Source of the DNA: Ciona savignyi
Taxonomy: Eukaryota; Chordata; Ascidiacea; Phlebobranchia; Cionidae
Length of the DNA stretch: 64,000 nt
Assembly: GCA_000149265.1 (NCBI GenBank)
Contig: CH003334.1
Span: 157,719-221,718, forward strand
Direction of reading: 5' to 3'
A model generated the notes under the pieces. The model did no database searches. It was not told the origin of the DNA and was given only the letters and a program-made list of their open reading frames with translations. This document shows, piece by piece, positions 35,246 to 47,217 of the stretch. The translations under genes were made by a program, and so were the position numbers. Numbering within the stretch: the first letter of the stretch is position 1; every line of letters starts with the position of its first letter.

Positions 35246-36419
35246 ATTTTGTTTAAAAAAAAAATTTCATTTTCGAAAAAAAAAATTAAATTAGTGACGT
35301 GTGCAACTGGTGCAAACAACGGTGAGGGTAATTTGCAATATTATTTAAGCTTATTCCAACCAAGGAAGACATTTTCTTCTTTTGGTTATTTTAAATATGT
35401 TGTTTGGAATAACTTGGTGTCTTATCTTGTGCATTGATAGGTTCGAAGTTATCGCTCGAACAACGAATCTGTCCAGCTGTACAATGGGAAAATGACCAAT
35501 GGCAACCTTGAGCTTCAATACAGAGCTCGATGTGTTTATGGTGGAAGCATTCCAAGTGTTTGTGACGTTGGGTTTGTTGTCTCGAATACAAAGGTACAGC
35601 TAGCACTATAATACGCACATTTATGTATAATCGTCTATGCGCCAGAGTGTTAACTTCTTGCATCCAAACTTGTTATCTGACAACCAATAAAACTTTTACC
35701 GTTTTATTTGATTTTCTACATTGATAACGAAGAATTGGTTTTCTTCTTCATCCATGACGTTGACTGAGAGAACAAACAGATATTCAAACTACTATTATTA
35801 CTACATTCATCTCAACAACTATCCAAGAAACGTTGTGTTTGGTTACACTATGTTGTCGAGGTTAGTCGATGCAGATTTAAAAATGAGGATTGCAATGTTC
35901 ATTCCCGGTGATGGAATGAAACCTGAACAACACGTGTCACCAGCCGGGTTACCCGAGTTATTATAGTGTCGTATAAAAATAAGGAAAGCCGGTAGTTTAA
36001 ACTAGATTTAAGCATCGTTTATTACATATACTTGAGATATATCTTGTACACTGACACAAATGAATATTTGGTAGACATACGACATTAAAATCCGATGTAT
36101 TATTGTTTCCCATACCAGAACCGCTGGACGCCTTGTAAGCAAAGATCAACTCACAACAACTCTCGGTGAAATGTTGAACACGTTCAAGAACTACACATGG
36201 CCAGGTAGAAATTTGTTGTTTTTTAGATACCTAAATCGTTTTCTTAAAAGTATTGTGGTCAAGTTTCTTGGGACGGATTGGTGCAAATCTGAATATAACT
36301 CGACAGCTTTTTATTGTTCTAACCATTAATTTATATGTTATAACAACAGCACATTTCGCACCGTTATGCAATATACTTAGTTGACTGTGTCCTTCGGTAG
36401 GATACTTAGTAAACACTTA

Positions 36420-36545
36420 CTGGATCCAATAAAATAATGGTTCTACCAAAAGAAGAAATGTACTCTCAGTCATATAAAACACACTATATTAGCAACCGCA
36501 GTAACCCGAAGGTGGGCCTTTGCGGTTATAATATCATATTATTGT
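36420..36545 (+). repeat. SINE remnant in intron 13 of gene B
   Basis: Equivalent in position and sequence to the remnant at 17270-17415 in gene A. Confidence 0.6.
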
Positions 36546-36904
36546 TGCAAGTTATTATTTTTTGTTCAGTACCCTGCGCGTCCAATCATCTTGTTGTGCC
36601 GGTAACCTACACAATCGGTGAATCAACTTTGACCAACTTCGTGCCACCTTCTATGCATCATGCAACTACCACCGGATTCCTACAGATACGAGCTGAATCT
36701 TACACCGGAACTTACTATGCTATGTGTCCTGCTGTCAAGTATGTTGTGTCGCCAGTATATATTTTACTTCTTAATTGTTTTGATATGTTGCGATTTGGAA
36801 TGTTAAGATTTCTATTTACTAATATCTGTAATCGATGTGTCGGTTTATGTGAAAACTAAACCTAGTGTTATAACTACAAGCCAACAGCAAAAGATAAAGA
36901 AATA

Positions 36905-37290
36905 ATTGAAATACAGAAGGAAGAGTCTGCTGCTTTTTTAAAGCGTGATGATGTCATACAGTGATGTCATTTATATGACGCCATAACATACGTACTGTGA
37001 TGTATTGTGACGTCATTACACGCAGCGTCGCATTCTGACATAAAATTATCTTGTTATAAAAATGACTCCTTAGTTTGACATGTTTAAAATAACTTCTCCA
37101 TATTCAGTTCAACTTCTTATTAACAAGGTTAGCTATCCGATGTGTTTGAAAACGCATCTGATAACTCGGCTGCATATTTGATTATATTTAAAAGTACATA
37201 TCTAACTTATAAGTAAAAATTAAACTTACACGACTAAAAACTTTCAATATGATTTTTCTAAAGTGAATAAAAACGAAATGACATTCAAGG
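36905..37290. promoter_or_regulatory. 3' flank of gene B, homologous to 22571-23025
   Basis: It follows the deletion junction at about 36895 and keeps several TGATGTCAT/TGACGTCA-like words at 36944-37016. Homology to copy A fades near CATTCAAGGAG. Confidence 0.5.
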
Positions 37291-37684
37291 AGAATTATAT
37301 TACTAAAAAATCACTGTGAAAAATTTCCGTATTATTTACTATAATATTTAACGTATATATTGTACGGGCGTTACGTAACCATGATTTTACGTAAGCGATC
37401 TAGTAAATACCATGCGTTCTGGAATTCTAGCCAATCAGCGATCGCGATCTCGCTGTTAAGTTAAAATCACTGTACCGCATCGCTTGGCGCGCTTTCGTCT
37501 TCAAAGGAATTAATAGGATTAACGGCAAAGACAGAAGTTTAGTTTCGTATTTGGTTTGTAATCGTTATTTGTCAGGCTAATGTACGATGTATTGTAAATA
37601 TATTTGAAACTTTTGGTTGTTATCAATAGTCTACTGTGGAGCTGAGGTTATTATGGCACATGTCTGGTTCGGCGATCGCGAAAT
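37291..37684. other. Intergenic, nothing recognised
   Basis: No ORF or repeat recognised. Confidence 0.4.
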
Positions 37685-38985
37685 TGTGTGGGCTATATAA
37701 TATTGCATTTGATTTAATTCCCGAGAATCCACATATATAATTGCTAGAGTTTTATGAGAACTCAATAATTCTGTTATTTTTGTTATCGACTTGATATGTT
37801 GTTTTATATTGCTTGATTTACAAATGTCTACTAATCCAGGGGAAATAACCTGAAGAGATCACTGCGCAACCGCAAATCTATTATGTCTCTTTATTGCTTA
37901 ATATTACCGCCCAGGTTACTTAAGCAAATCGCTGCTATATGTGAAAACAGCCAAACGGCATATATGTAGGCTATCAACCAAAAATATGAAAATAACGTCC
38001 CTATAATGGCCTTTTGAACAAAATGTGTTGCTGCATCGGGATTTTTAACAATTGCATTAAGACAGAATCAACCTTTGACACATATATTCTCATTATTAAC
38101 ATACTCGTTTTACTAAAAATGTTTTGCATATTCTCTACTAACAAACTTTTAATATGAAACACATACATTATGTGGAAGGAGGGACTTAATTTTGATTTTT
38201 CCTTTTTACGGTGGAAGGCAATGCGGCGATCGCCCATGTAAACCATCTTAATTATCAACATCCGCGATGAGATTGACGTCATCCACTCGAAAACTGCAGA
38301 ATCACGATGAGAGCATTATGGCGCCGTTAATGGTCAGTGTTGTTGATCGCGTGCGAAGGCTGACCGAGAACAATGACGCAAGTTGGTCAGATGATTATGA
38401 CGTATTCGTCACGAGACGCCTGAGGCCTGTTCATGTGCGACGAAGCGTTACGGGGTTGTCGAATTCCTGGCCGATCTTTACTTAAGTGGCAGATAGAAAA
38501 CGAAGCTGGGAAGACTGGTGGTTGGGCTGAGAGGAAACAGAGGTGACTGCCACCTGGCGCGCTTAGCGACTGGTTTTGAGACTTTATTGTCATAAAGTTG
38601 ACAGAAAAGGAACAAGGCAAAGTCGCATCTGTCGGCTTAAACAAAGAACGAGTTGACAAGCTGCTAAGGAGAACGAACTGTCTATTAAACGCATCGCGCA
38701 GTTATTCCGACGCCAGCCGGTTCAGCGAATCGTTTTCCCGAGTAAAGTGCATTGATTTATTCGTGTGTTCGTATTGACAACGTTTGACAATAAACTAACC
38801 AACGTTCGATAAGCGTGGACTCGATCCTTGGAAGTCGGATATCGGAGTCAGCATATATTCGAGCCACGTGGTGCAGCACAGAGCGTCCATCCATAACGCC
38901 AAAGCTGCAACCAAAGAGGGTAAAAAGCCCCGACTAACGTCGAACGTTCCAGTAAACCGTCGCAATAAACGTCAAACGTTGCAGT
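37685..38985 (+). repeat. Left LTR-like direct repeat
   Basis: About 1.3 kb, paired with 39220-40476. The left boundary is set where similarity starts (GAAATTGTGTGG). Confidence 0.7.
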
Positions 38986-39219
38986 GGTGACTTTCCGACG
39001 GTGATTTTGAACTTAAACGCAACCTACCGAAGTCTGAAGAGTGGATACAAAGATTTCAACCGAGCAGACCCTACTGTTCACGAGAAAACAGAAGTCTGAT
39101 CAAAGCAGAAGTCTGTTTAACTTTCTGCAGTAATCAAGTGAGCTAAAAGAATAGCCTTTGAATAAAGCTCACCGCCTATGCTTATTCAACATTTCCTTCG
39201 AGCATGATGAGGGAAATTG

Positions 39220-40476
39220 TGTGGGCTATATAATATTGCATTTGATTTAAATCCCGAGAATGCACATATATAATTGCTAGAGTTTTATGAGAACTCAATA
39301 ATTCTGTTATTTTTGTTATCGACTTGATATGTTGTTTTATATTGCTTGATTTACAAATGTCTATTAATCCAGGGGAAATAACCTGAAGAGATCACTGCGC
39401 AACCGCAAATCTATTATGTCTCTTTCTTGCTTAATATTACGGCCCAGGTTACTTAAGTAAATCGCTGCTATATGTAAAAACAGCCAAACGGCTTATATGT
39501 ATCAAGCAAAAATATGAAAATAACAGCCCTATAATGGCCTTTTGAGCAAAATGTGTTGCTGCATCGGGATTGTTAACAATTGCATTAAGCCAGAATCAAC
39601 CTTTGACACATATATTCCCATTATTAACACACTCGTTTTACTAAAAATGTTTTGTATATTCTCTACTAACAAACTTTTAATATGAAACACATACATTATG
39701 TGGAAGGAGGGACTTAATTTTGATTTTTCCTTTTTACGGTGGAAGGCAATGCGGCGATCGCCCATGTAAACCATCTTAATTATCAACATCCGCGATAAGA
39801 TTGACGTCATCCACTCGGAAACTGCAGAATCACGATGAGAGCATTATGGCGCCGTTAATAGTCGGTGTTGTTGATCGCATGCGAAGGCTGACCGAGAACA
39901 ATGACGCAAGTTGGTCAGATGATTATGACGTATTCGTCACGAGACGCCTGAGGCCTGTTCATGTGCGACAAAGCGTTACGGGGTTGTCGAATTCCTGGCC
40001 GATCTTTACTTAAGTGGCAGATAGAAAACGAAGCTGGGAAGACTGGTGGTTGGGCTGAGAGGAAACAGAGGTGACTGCCACCTGGCGCGCTTAGCGCCTG
40101 GTTTTGAGACTTTGTCATAAAGTTGACAGAAAAGGAACAAGGAAAAAGTCGCATCTGCCGGTTTAAACAAAGAACGAGTTGACAAGCCGTAAAGGAGAAC
40201 GAACTGTCTATTAAACGCATCGCGCAGTTATTCCGACGCCAGCCGGTTCAGCGAATCGTTTTCCCGAGTAAAGTGCATTGATTTATTCGTGTGTTCGTAT
40301 TGACAACGTTTGACAATAAACTAACCAACATTCGATAAGCGTGGACTCGATCCTTGAAAGTCGGATATCGGAGTCAGCATATATTCGAGCCACGCGGTGC
40401 AGCACAGATCGTCCATCCATAACGCCAAAGCTGCAACCAAAGAGGGTGAAAAGCCCCGACTAACGTCGAACGTTGC
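39220..40476 (+). repeat. Right LTR-like direct repeat
   Basis: About 1.26 kb, paired with 37685-38985. It is shorter by about 32 bp between CGAACGTT and TTGCA. Confidence 0.7.
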
Positions 40477-40595
40477 ATCTGGCAGTTATTAAGTCCTAGG
40501 CTACTTTTTGTATTGATCATTATTTAAAAGGCCTGTATGTATATTATACATTATTGTAACTTAAAAAAAACGCAGGTCAGCATGATTGGATAAAT

Positions 40596-42983
40596 ATGTT
40601 TAAGTGTTCTTTGGAATTTTGTAAACAGAGATTTGATACAGTTGACTTACTACAGCATTACCGAGAGCATATACGCTTTGGAAGTGAAATAACATGCCCT
40701 ATTGAGAACTACACCAAAAATACAGAGTATTATCTTCATTTTCATCACACTTATCAAGATGTCATTCAGCTAAACCTCAAGAACAAGATAATGCTGCGAG
40801 TACCAGTGACAGTATGAATGTTCCATTAACCAATTCAGAGAATACGTTTTCTTATTTAGCAACATCTAAAGCTGTGGATGAATTTTTGGAACCGGTACGT
40901 TTAAGTCATGATATTGCATCTATCGACACTCTTACACGAAAATATGTCCTGTTATATTTTATGCTTCAGCATAAATACTTCATTCCCGTTCGCACTGTCA
41001 ATCAGATTGTTAAACAGATTAAGGACTTGGTTTTGAAATACTCAAGCCATGTGACTAACAGGCTCAAGTCAATTTTGGAAAACTATGATATTGATGATGA
41101 ATTAGTGACATCAATTCTAAATTAGGTTATGAATCAAGATAAATTCCAGGAAATTCATAAAACGGGGCCTCTCTAAGATCTATATTTTCAAGAGAAAAAT
41201 ATTTTAAAGCCAATTTCATTTACATTGCCCCGATTGCAATTAGATTAAATCCAGAAGTTGTTCAAGACAAAGAGACGTTTCAGTATGTACCGATTTTAAA
41301 AACCATTCAAGCTTTATTCACAAATAATTTAGTAAAACACCAATTTCTAAACCCGCTTTGCCCGGATGGAAGTTTTTGTGATTTTAATGATGGTTTGGTT
41401 GTTAAAAACAACCATTTGTTTTCAGGCAGTAAAAAGACGCTTAAAATAATACTGTACCAGGATGCTTTTGAAGTAGTAAATCCCCTGGGTTCTGCTAAAC
41501 AAAAACATAAATTACTGGGTGTATATTACACTTTAGAAAATTTTTACCCTTGGAATAGGTCTAAAATTGATGCGTTTCAACTTGTCATTTTATGCAAAGA
41601 TCAGCTTGTTTCCGCAAACAAATGTGAAGATTTGTTTCGACCCTCAATTAATGATCTTAATATTTTGGAAAAAGAAGGCATTTATCTTCCAGGGTTTAGT
41701 GAAAAAGTTCGTGGTAGTATTGTTTGTATAACTGGAGACAATCTAGGAAGTCATTGGATTGGTGGCTTCACAACAAACTTCAGCACCTCATCCTACATTT
41801 GCAGGTTTTGTTCCATTACCCGCACAGAATTTAATTGTTACTGTTTGTGTGAAAAACCCCATGCGCAACACTGATTCCTATAATTGTTCCATGCAAGAAG
41901 TTCATGATGCTGGTAACTCCGTGCACATCAAAGGTATGAAAAGTGACAGTATTTTTAATGAGTTGCAGTATTTTCATGTTTGTTCGCCAGGATTGCCCCC
42001 TTGTTTGGCTCATGACTTGTTTGAAGGAGTTATACAGTACGACATAATGCTTGCCGTGAACTATTTTATACAGCAAAAGTGGACATCCTTGAGTGTTTTA
42101 AATAAAAGGATAGTGCAATTTTCATATAGGTTTCGTGATAGACTTTGCAAGCCCTTAACTCTGTCTGCTACATCAAAAAAGCTCTCTGGAAATGCAAGTC
42201 AAAACTGGGGTTTTCTTCGATTATTACCTCTGCTTATGTTTGGTTGTGTGCAGAATCCTGAAGACCGGCAACTTGTTTTATGTTAACGGTCTTTAACAGA
42301 AATAATTGTTTCAAAATTTCTTACAAAAGGCACAGTTATTCCTCTGTCTTTATTAATTAAAGTAGTACTTGTACATGAGACAAATGCTGTTTAGTACTGT
42401 TCCTCTGCGTCCAAAGCATCATTACTTGATGCATTATCCATGGTCAATTATGCAGTTTGGCCCATCAGTGTGCACTTCTACACTAAGATTTGAAAGCAAA
42501 CATTCCTACTTTCACCAACTACTTCAAGCTTGTTTACTTGACAGCAGTATTTTTTCGACTGAACTTCAAGTTGTATCTTATGGCAATGACCAAGTGTCTA
42601 GTAGAATTCAGAATTCCATTATCCAGTGTGACTATAATCTATTAAAATGTGTTTTTGTTACAAAAGCATGCTTTCGTGGAACGGAATATTCTAGAGGCAT
42701 GTGTGTTATATTATCGAAAGAGAATCGTGATTTACATTTAGGACACATTGTCAGCATGTTTATGTTTGATAATTCAATTGTGCTAGTTGTAGAACGTTGT
42801 TTTGTTGAATTCTTTCCTGATTTCGGAATTTACAAAATGGTTCCATATCCTTACAGTACGTTATTTTCATGTATTTCTATTGAAAATCTATTTTCCACTT
42901 GGCCTTTATTTTGCTACACCATTAACGATAATAAGTTATTATTTTACCACAATGCCTTAACGTGTAAACGGTGTACTTTTTAA
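40596..42983 (+). pseudogene. Broken multi-copy-type gene: zinc finger plus 'LYQDAFEVVNPLGS' core
   Basis: Pieces in order. At 40596-40817 is a C2H2-like start (CSLEFCKQRFDTVDLLQHYREH). At 40814-41125 is an alpha-helical block (YFIPVRTVNQIVKQIKDLVL). At about 41190-41874 is a core with ILYQDAFEVVNPLGSAKQKH, ENFYPWNRSK and CRFCSITRTEF. At 41759-42286 is FNELQYFHVCSPGLPPCLAHDLFEGVIQYD. At 42369-42983 is LRPKHHYLMHYPWSIMQFGPS and LRFESKHSYFHQL. From memory, this order matches a protein type found in many copies in fish and marine invertebrate genomes and probably linked to a transposon. Frames change at about 40815, 41126-41190, 41830-41870 and 42286. The function is unknown to me. Confidence 0.65.
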
Positions 42984-43002
42984 TTTACAGCTGCATCTTA
43001 AT

Positions 43003-44990
43003 AATACTGTAACATTACAAAAGAGAAATTTGCCAGAATTGGAGAAAAATCTTTTAAAATACAGTTCCTGCATTTCTCGCCTGACTACATTGGGAGTACA
43101 AAATGTAAAGGATTTTGAACACGTGGAGTTAGATGAGCTATTGGGCGAATTTACTATTGTGCAAGCTAGAAAAGCTCATTAAAGCCTCCAAACCTATAGG
43201 TCCAACTGGTATGGATCTTATTGTTTTGTTATATAAAATTCACATTAAAGATATATAGAATTTTTTGTAGTCGTAAATTAAAGTATTTTTAAATATCAAT
43301 TAACAGTTTTCCTGGCCTGTGGACGTTGCTTAATGCTTACACTTGTTTTCTATTCACAACTTTCAAATGGACACAGCACAAGTCCGGTTTGGAGTTGTAG
43401 CAGTAGCAGCAGCTCCGTTAATAGCTTTGAAGCGTCTTGGGTGTTCGATTTTCAAATTCCATGAAGCAAATGCTCCAGTGCTATGCTGGAACTACTGGGC
43501 AAAGGTGAGCCACCGAATCCCATGCAAAGAAGGCAACTTGTTGATGAAGTTCTTAAGGTAACGTTATATAACTTTTTTAGTTTCCATTGTCTTCTTTAAC
43601 CCTAGTAATTATTGTGACTTGTGGTCCTCCTAACTGCCAAGTATGATGCCTCAATTCCATAATATACAGCGCCTTATTTGGGCAAGTTTTGACATCTGAC
43701 TAGCGGTTTGGGTCAGCCAAACTTAACACATCAAAATGTAAAAATGTACACAAAAATTAACAGTTTTATCTGTTCTACATTATGTTTACACGATATCAAA
43801 CTATTGCATAATTGTGGGTTATTAATTTTTTTATCATGCAACATTTTTAAATATAGTTAGCCTAAAGAAGAATCGCATAAAAAACGCAAATGCCTGCTGG
43901 GAATTTGGTACTGACACTCATATTATATATACGTTTAAATTAGGCTACAATATGATGAAAAGATAATTAATTTATAGTTTTATTTTTTCTTTATTGCAGA
44001 TTACAAGTAAACCTGGCCGCAAGAATATTGAGCAGATTGCATTTTCTATTGTGGCAAAGTACCCCGACTCTTTCAGAGATGTAATAGACGGACGGTGTTT
44101 CTATTGTAATAGACGGTGTTTTCTGAGATGGTCATGGCGAGCTATTTAACCGGTGGGAAAACACAATGAGAAAGAAGCGCAAGTTTGACAGTTCTGATAC
44201 TTCTTCGCCTTCAGAACCAAGCAAGATGCCTTATGGCTGTGTGAACTGGCAACCACCCGCTCAGGATGCAACTGATGACAACAATATGAAAACATGGCTG
44301 TGTGAGGAATTTAAAAAGGCAAGGAAAGACACCCCACATGTTATCACACTGATGGAGAAAACCTATGCAGCAGAAAGGGAATTCATCAACACAAATGTTT
44401 CTGTGCAAACCGTTCTCACTCACTGGCCATTCCTTAGTGACTCTACGTGATTGTTTCAACATTCTGGCATACTTTTAAAGAAAGATGAAATACAAAATTT
44501 GCCAGATACAATGACCAGAGGAAGCTTTCAAATATACAAGTAAGTTTCAGTTTTAAACTTGTCTTAAAAACAATAAAATATTTATATTTTGTTAACTTAT
44601 TTGGCAGAGTTTTAAAAACAAGCAAAAAGCCATGTGTCGTTTGTGCTATCACCAGCATAAAAAAGCAATGCAAAACGTTGGGGAATAGTGTCGCCAAATC
44701 AGTTGAAATTATATGTTTGCTTGCAGCACAGCTTGATAAAAATCCGGATTTTATTGCCAGGACCATAAAGGTAAGCCTTTCATTTTTTACATTTTACAAA
44801 TAGATACCATTTTGATCCTCACTTTTTAAGTATATTTGTATATATAAATATGGGTAATACAGTCTATTTTAAGATTAAAATTTAGTATTTGCTTTCACTT
44901 TCTTAATTTATGTCGCAGGATGATTGCAGTTTTGATGAACTTCTACATGAACTTCCAGCCTCTCCTGTGCTTGTAGGTTGTAGCCATCGG
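43003..44990 (+). pseudogene. SAMD3-like downstream segment of the same locus
   Basis: 43040-43180 reads ISRLTTLGVQNVKDFEHVEL and ELLGEFTIVQARKA, resembling a SAM domain. At 44002-44090, IEQIAFSIVAKYPDSFRDVI follows an acceptor-like TTGCAG. 44166-44450 has YGCVNWQPPAQD and HVITLMEKTYAAEREFIN. Intron-like gaps precede two more pieces: VLKTSKKPCVVC to FIARTIK (44607-44770) and DDCSFDELLHELPASPVL (44919-44990). This is the order I associate with SAMD3-like uncharacterised proteins. There is at least one frame change near 44130-44160. Whether this is one gene with the upstream part or two fused relics cannot be decided here. Confidence 0.55.
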
Positions 44991-45057
44991 TAAGTTGGAC
45001 ATGTTTTCTTCCTTAGCTTTGGCACTACGGCTTTTGTTTGCACTGATAATTTATTCC

Positions 45058-45170
45058 AATTTGTTTGTATTTTATACACCGAGTATGTAGTTTGTTTCTG
45101 CAAGCAGAAACACATGGGTTCCGAGGTAACAATCCGATCTTGTTATCCATGTTCATTACACAATATACGT
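45058..45170 (+). repeat. Dispersed repeat family A, fragment
   Basis: ATTTGTTTGTATTTTATACACCGAGTATGTAG and TTCTGCAAGCAGAAACACATGGGTTCC match the left part of family A copy 1 (about 7538-7600). Confidence 0.7.
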
Positions 45171-45569
45171 CCTGCAGTTTATCTTTAACCCCTTTACGGG
45201 AAATCACCAAAAATCTAATTTCACTGAAACTGATAACCAAAAAACTGATAAGTCTCATTTAAATCCATATAAAAGGGAAGAAGATGCACAATCGAGTTAA
45301 ATCTAGGGCAGCTGTTACCTATAATGGTTTGGATCTAAGGTGCCAAATGTTTAATAGTTTGTGCGAGGAAAATTCTTAATGAACCCCAAAATATAAGCAT
45401 AACAACAGCCGATATTCAGGGCTTTCAAATATTATTCAACATTATAATAAAAGTTGAAGAAAAATAAATGAACTAAAAAAAGAAAAGTGAATTATTTCTT
45501 TTTCAGAAAACATGGATATCAAGTTTGGATAAGTAGTTCATAACTACTGATCTCACATATTCATCTGTT

Positions 45570-45705
45570 GTTTATTTGTTCTTGCTTCCACTTCTATTCA
45601 ATCTTGACAACACATCAGCAATGTTGGTTCTTCCAGGACGATAAATAATTTCAAAATCATAAGCTTGTAGTTTTAAAACCCATCTTAGGATCCTTGTGGG
45701 AGCTC
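45570..45705 (-). pseudogene. Ty3/Gypsy RNase H C-terminal scrap
   Basis: The minus strand translates to RAPTRILRWVLKLQAYDFEI followed by IYRPGRTNIADVLSRLNR. This is the conserved end of Gypsy RNase H, ending in the ADxLSR motif. No other part of that element is nearby. Confidence 0.8.
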
Positions 45706-47217
45706 GGCTTTTTCTTTTAGTTATTTGGTTGGGTTAAGTTAAGCTGACGGGGTTTGTATCTCGCCTTAACCTTGGGTTTGAGCCGAACCAGCGCAATGGT
45801 CATACTTATCCTTTGCTGCCTAAAGTTCGCCTACTAAAATAAGTAGCCACTTAACTGTAAAACAAAACTGTCCTCTTTTGACTTCGGTACAGAATATACA
45901 GTTTAGACTTCTAAAGGTAGATTTATTCTTCGGTTGTATAACGAGCAGCAATTCAGTACGTTGGTTAAGTGTGTTGGTTAGGTTATATTTGAAGTAAAAA
46001 TATTGCGATATATATGGCGTTCCAAATGAATGCACGAAACTTGCCTAACTGACAAACTGCAAAGTTGAGATACCAGTACACAATAGATTCGTAACGGCGT
46101 TAGTTTATTACTGTTTAGTAGATAGATAATTACTCACGGCGGTAAAAATAGAGGCACGACAGCTTTATAAACTAATTATACACGTACAACAGATTGCGGC
46201 TGGCATACGCACAGGTCGATTAAATAAACGATAAAATAAACATGTCAGTCGAATATGCGACATACATCCTTTCTTCCATGTGTTTGTAACTTTTAAATAA
46301 ATAGAATCAAACACATGTTGTCGCCGCATATCGATTGCCTTGCTTCATGAATAAAAAACGTTCACGACTCCACAGGTCAGAGCATTCCGTCCGTTGGATC
46401 TGCAAAACTAAAACAGGACATTTGGGCGCATGAACAGACACAACAATCAAGCAGAATATTCGGGTATCATTCTGTCTGTGGGTGCGTATATCTGTTATGT
46501 AATAGTGAATGAGACGGCTGTCGCCTCTCAGCGCCAGGAGCAGTGATACCACGATCACCTAATTGCCTGTATGGTCCAGAAAATACCCCAAAACATGGTC
46601 ATACACATACATGAGGAAAAAAAACAATGAAACGTAAGGGTTAGTCATTTCGCTAATAATTTGTAGGAAGGAATTTCTGGCAATTTTATTAAGTGCCCTA
46701 GCGTGGTAGCCACTATCCGAATCGCCGTCTGCACTGTTGGTGTCTATATAATGTGTAGGATTCAACAGGGGCGAAGCCCTACCCTACGTTGCCAACCCTG
46801 TGTTGGCGAATTTGAGCTGCTCCACGCACTTGACCAGTGATTGCTCTATTTTCTATATTTGACATAAAACACCCCCTTGTGCTGTCATGTAATTGCGCTA
46901 GCAAATTAACAGTGAGATATTCGCAATCCAGTATAGAAATACTGACAGATAGACACATAGAAACAGAAACACAATTTCTGGGTTTGCTTTCGTGCGATCC
47001 AGAACAGCTCAATCCATAAACCTGCTTCTACGCAGTAAAAACAAAAAAGGTCGAAATTACTATGACCTTTTAAATCGGCAGCGACGCCGTGACGCTTCAT
47101 TGGGCACACAGAAATCGGGAATTTAGGTACTTGGGATTGGGCTCTAAAATGACCGTAACATAATGCATAAGTTGTTTCCTCGCGAACTCCGTTTGGTGAG
47201 AGCTATCAGCAAACTGT
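45706..47217. other. Intergenic, no gene supported
   Basis: Short frames only (60-83 codons) with no recognisable motif on either strand. Confidence 0.4.

Larger units (their letters stand above)
37685..40476 (+). mobile_element. LTR-retrotransposon derivative: two long direct repeats around about 235 bp
   Basis: Two direct repeats, about 37685-38985 and 39220-40476, start TGTGTGGGCTATATAATATTG and end AACGTTGCA. They share nearly every base, with scattered substitutions and small indels. Repeat 1 has extra sequence between two AACGTT words near its right end. The interior opens with GTGGTGACTTTCCGACG, which could be a primer-binding site, and closes with the purine run GATGAGGGAAA. This is the architecture of an LTR element that has lost its coding interior. 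No clear target duplication was found. Minus-strand frames of 93 codons at equivalent places in both repeats are not convincing genes. Confidence 0.7.

Noticed and set aside
38001..39810. Matching 93-codon minus-strand ORFs at 38001-38282 and 39529-39810
   Set aside because: They duplicate only because they lie in the two LTR-like repeats. No domain, and substitutions between them show no clear coding constraint.
45730..45810. GGTTTGAGCCG resembling a tRNA B box
   Set aside because: No matching A box, acceptor stem or cloverleaf could be drawn.
46307..47109. Several 60-83-codon ORFs on both strands
   Set aside because: Overlapping, no motifs, no splice support.
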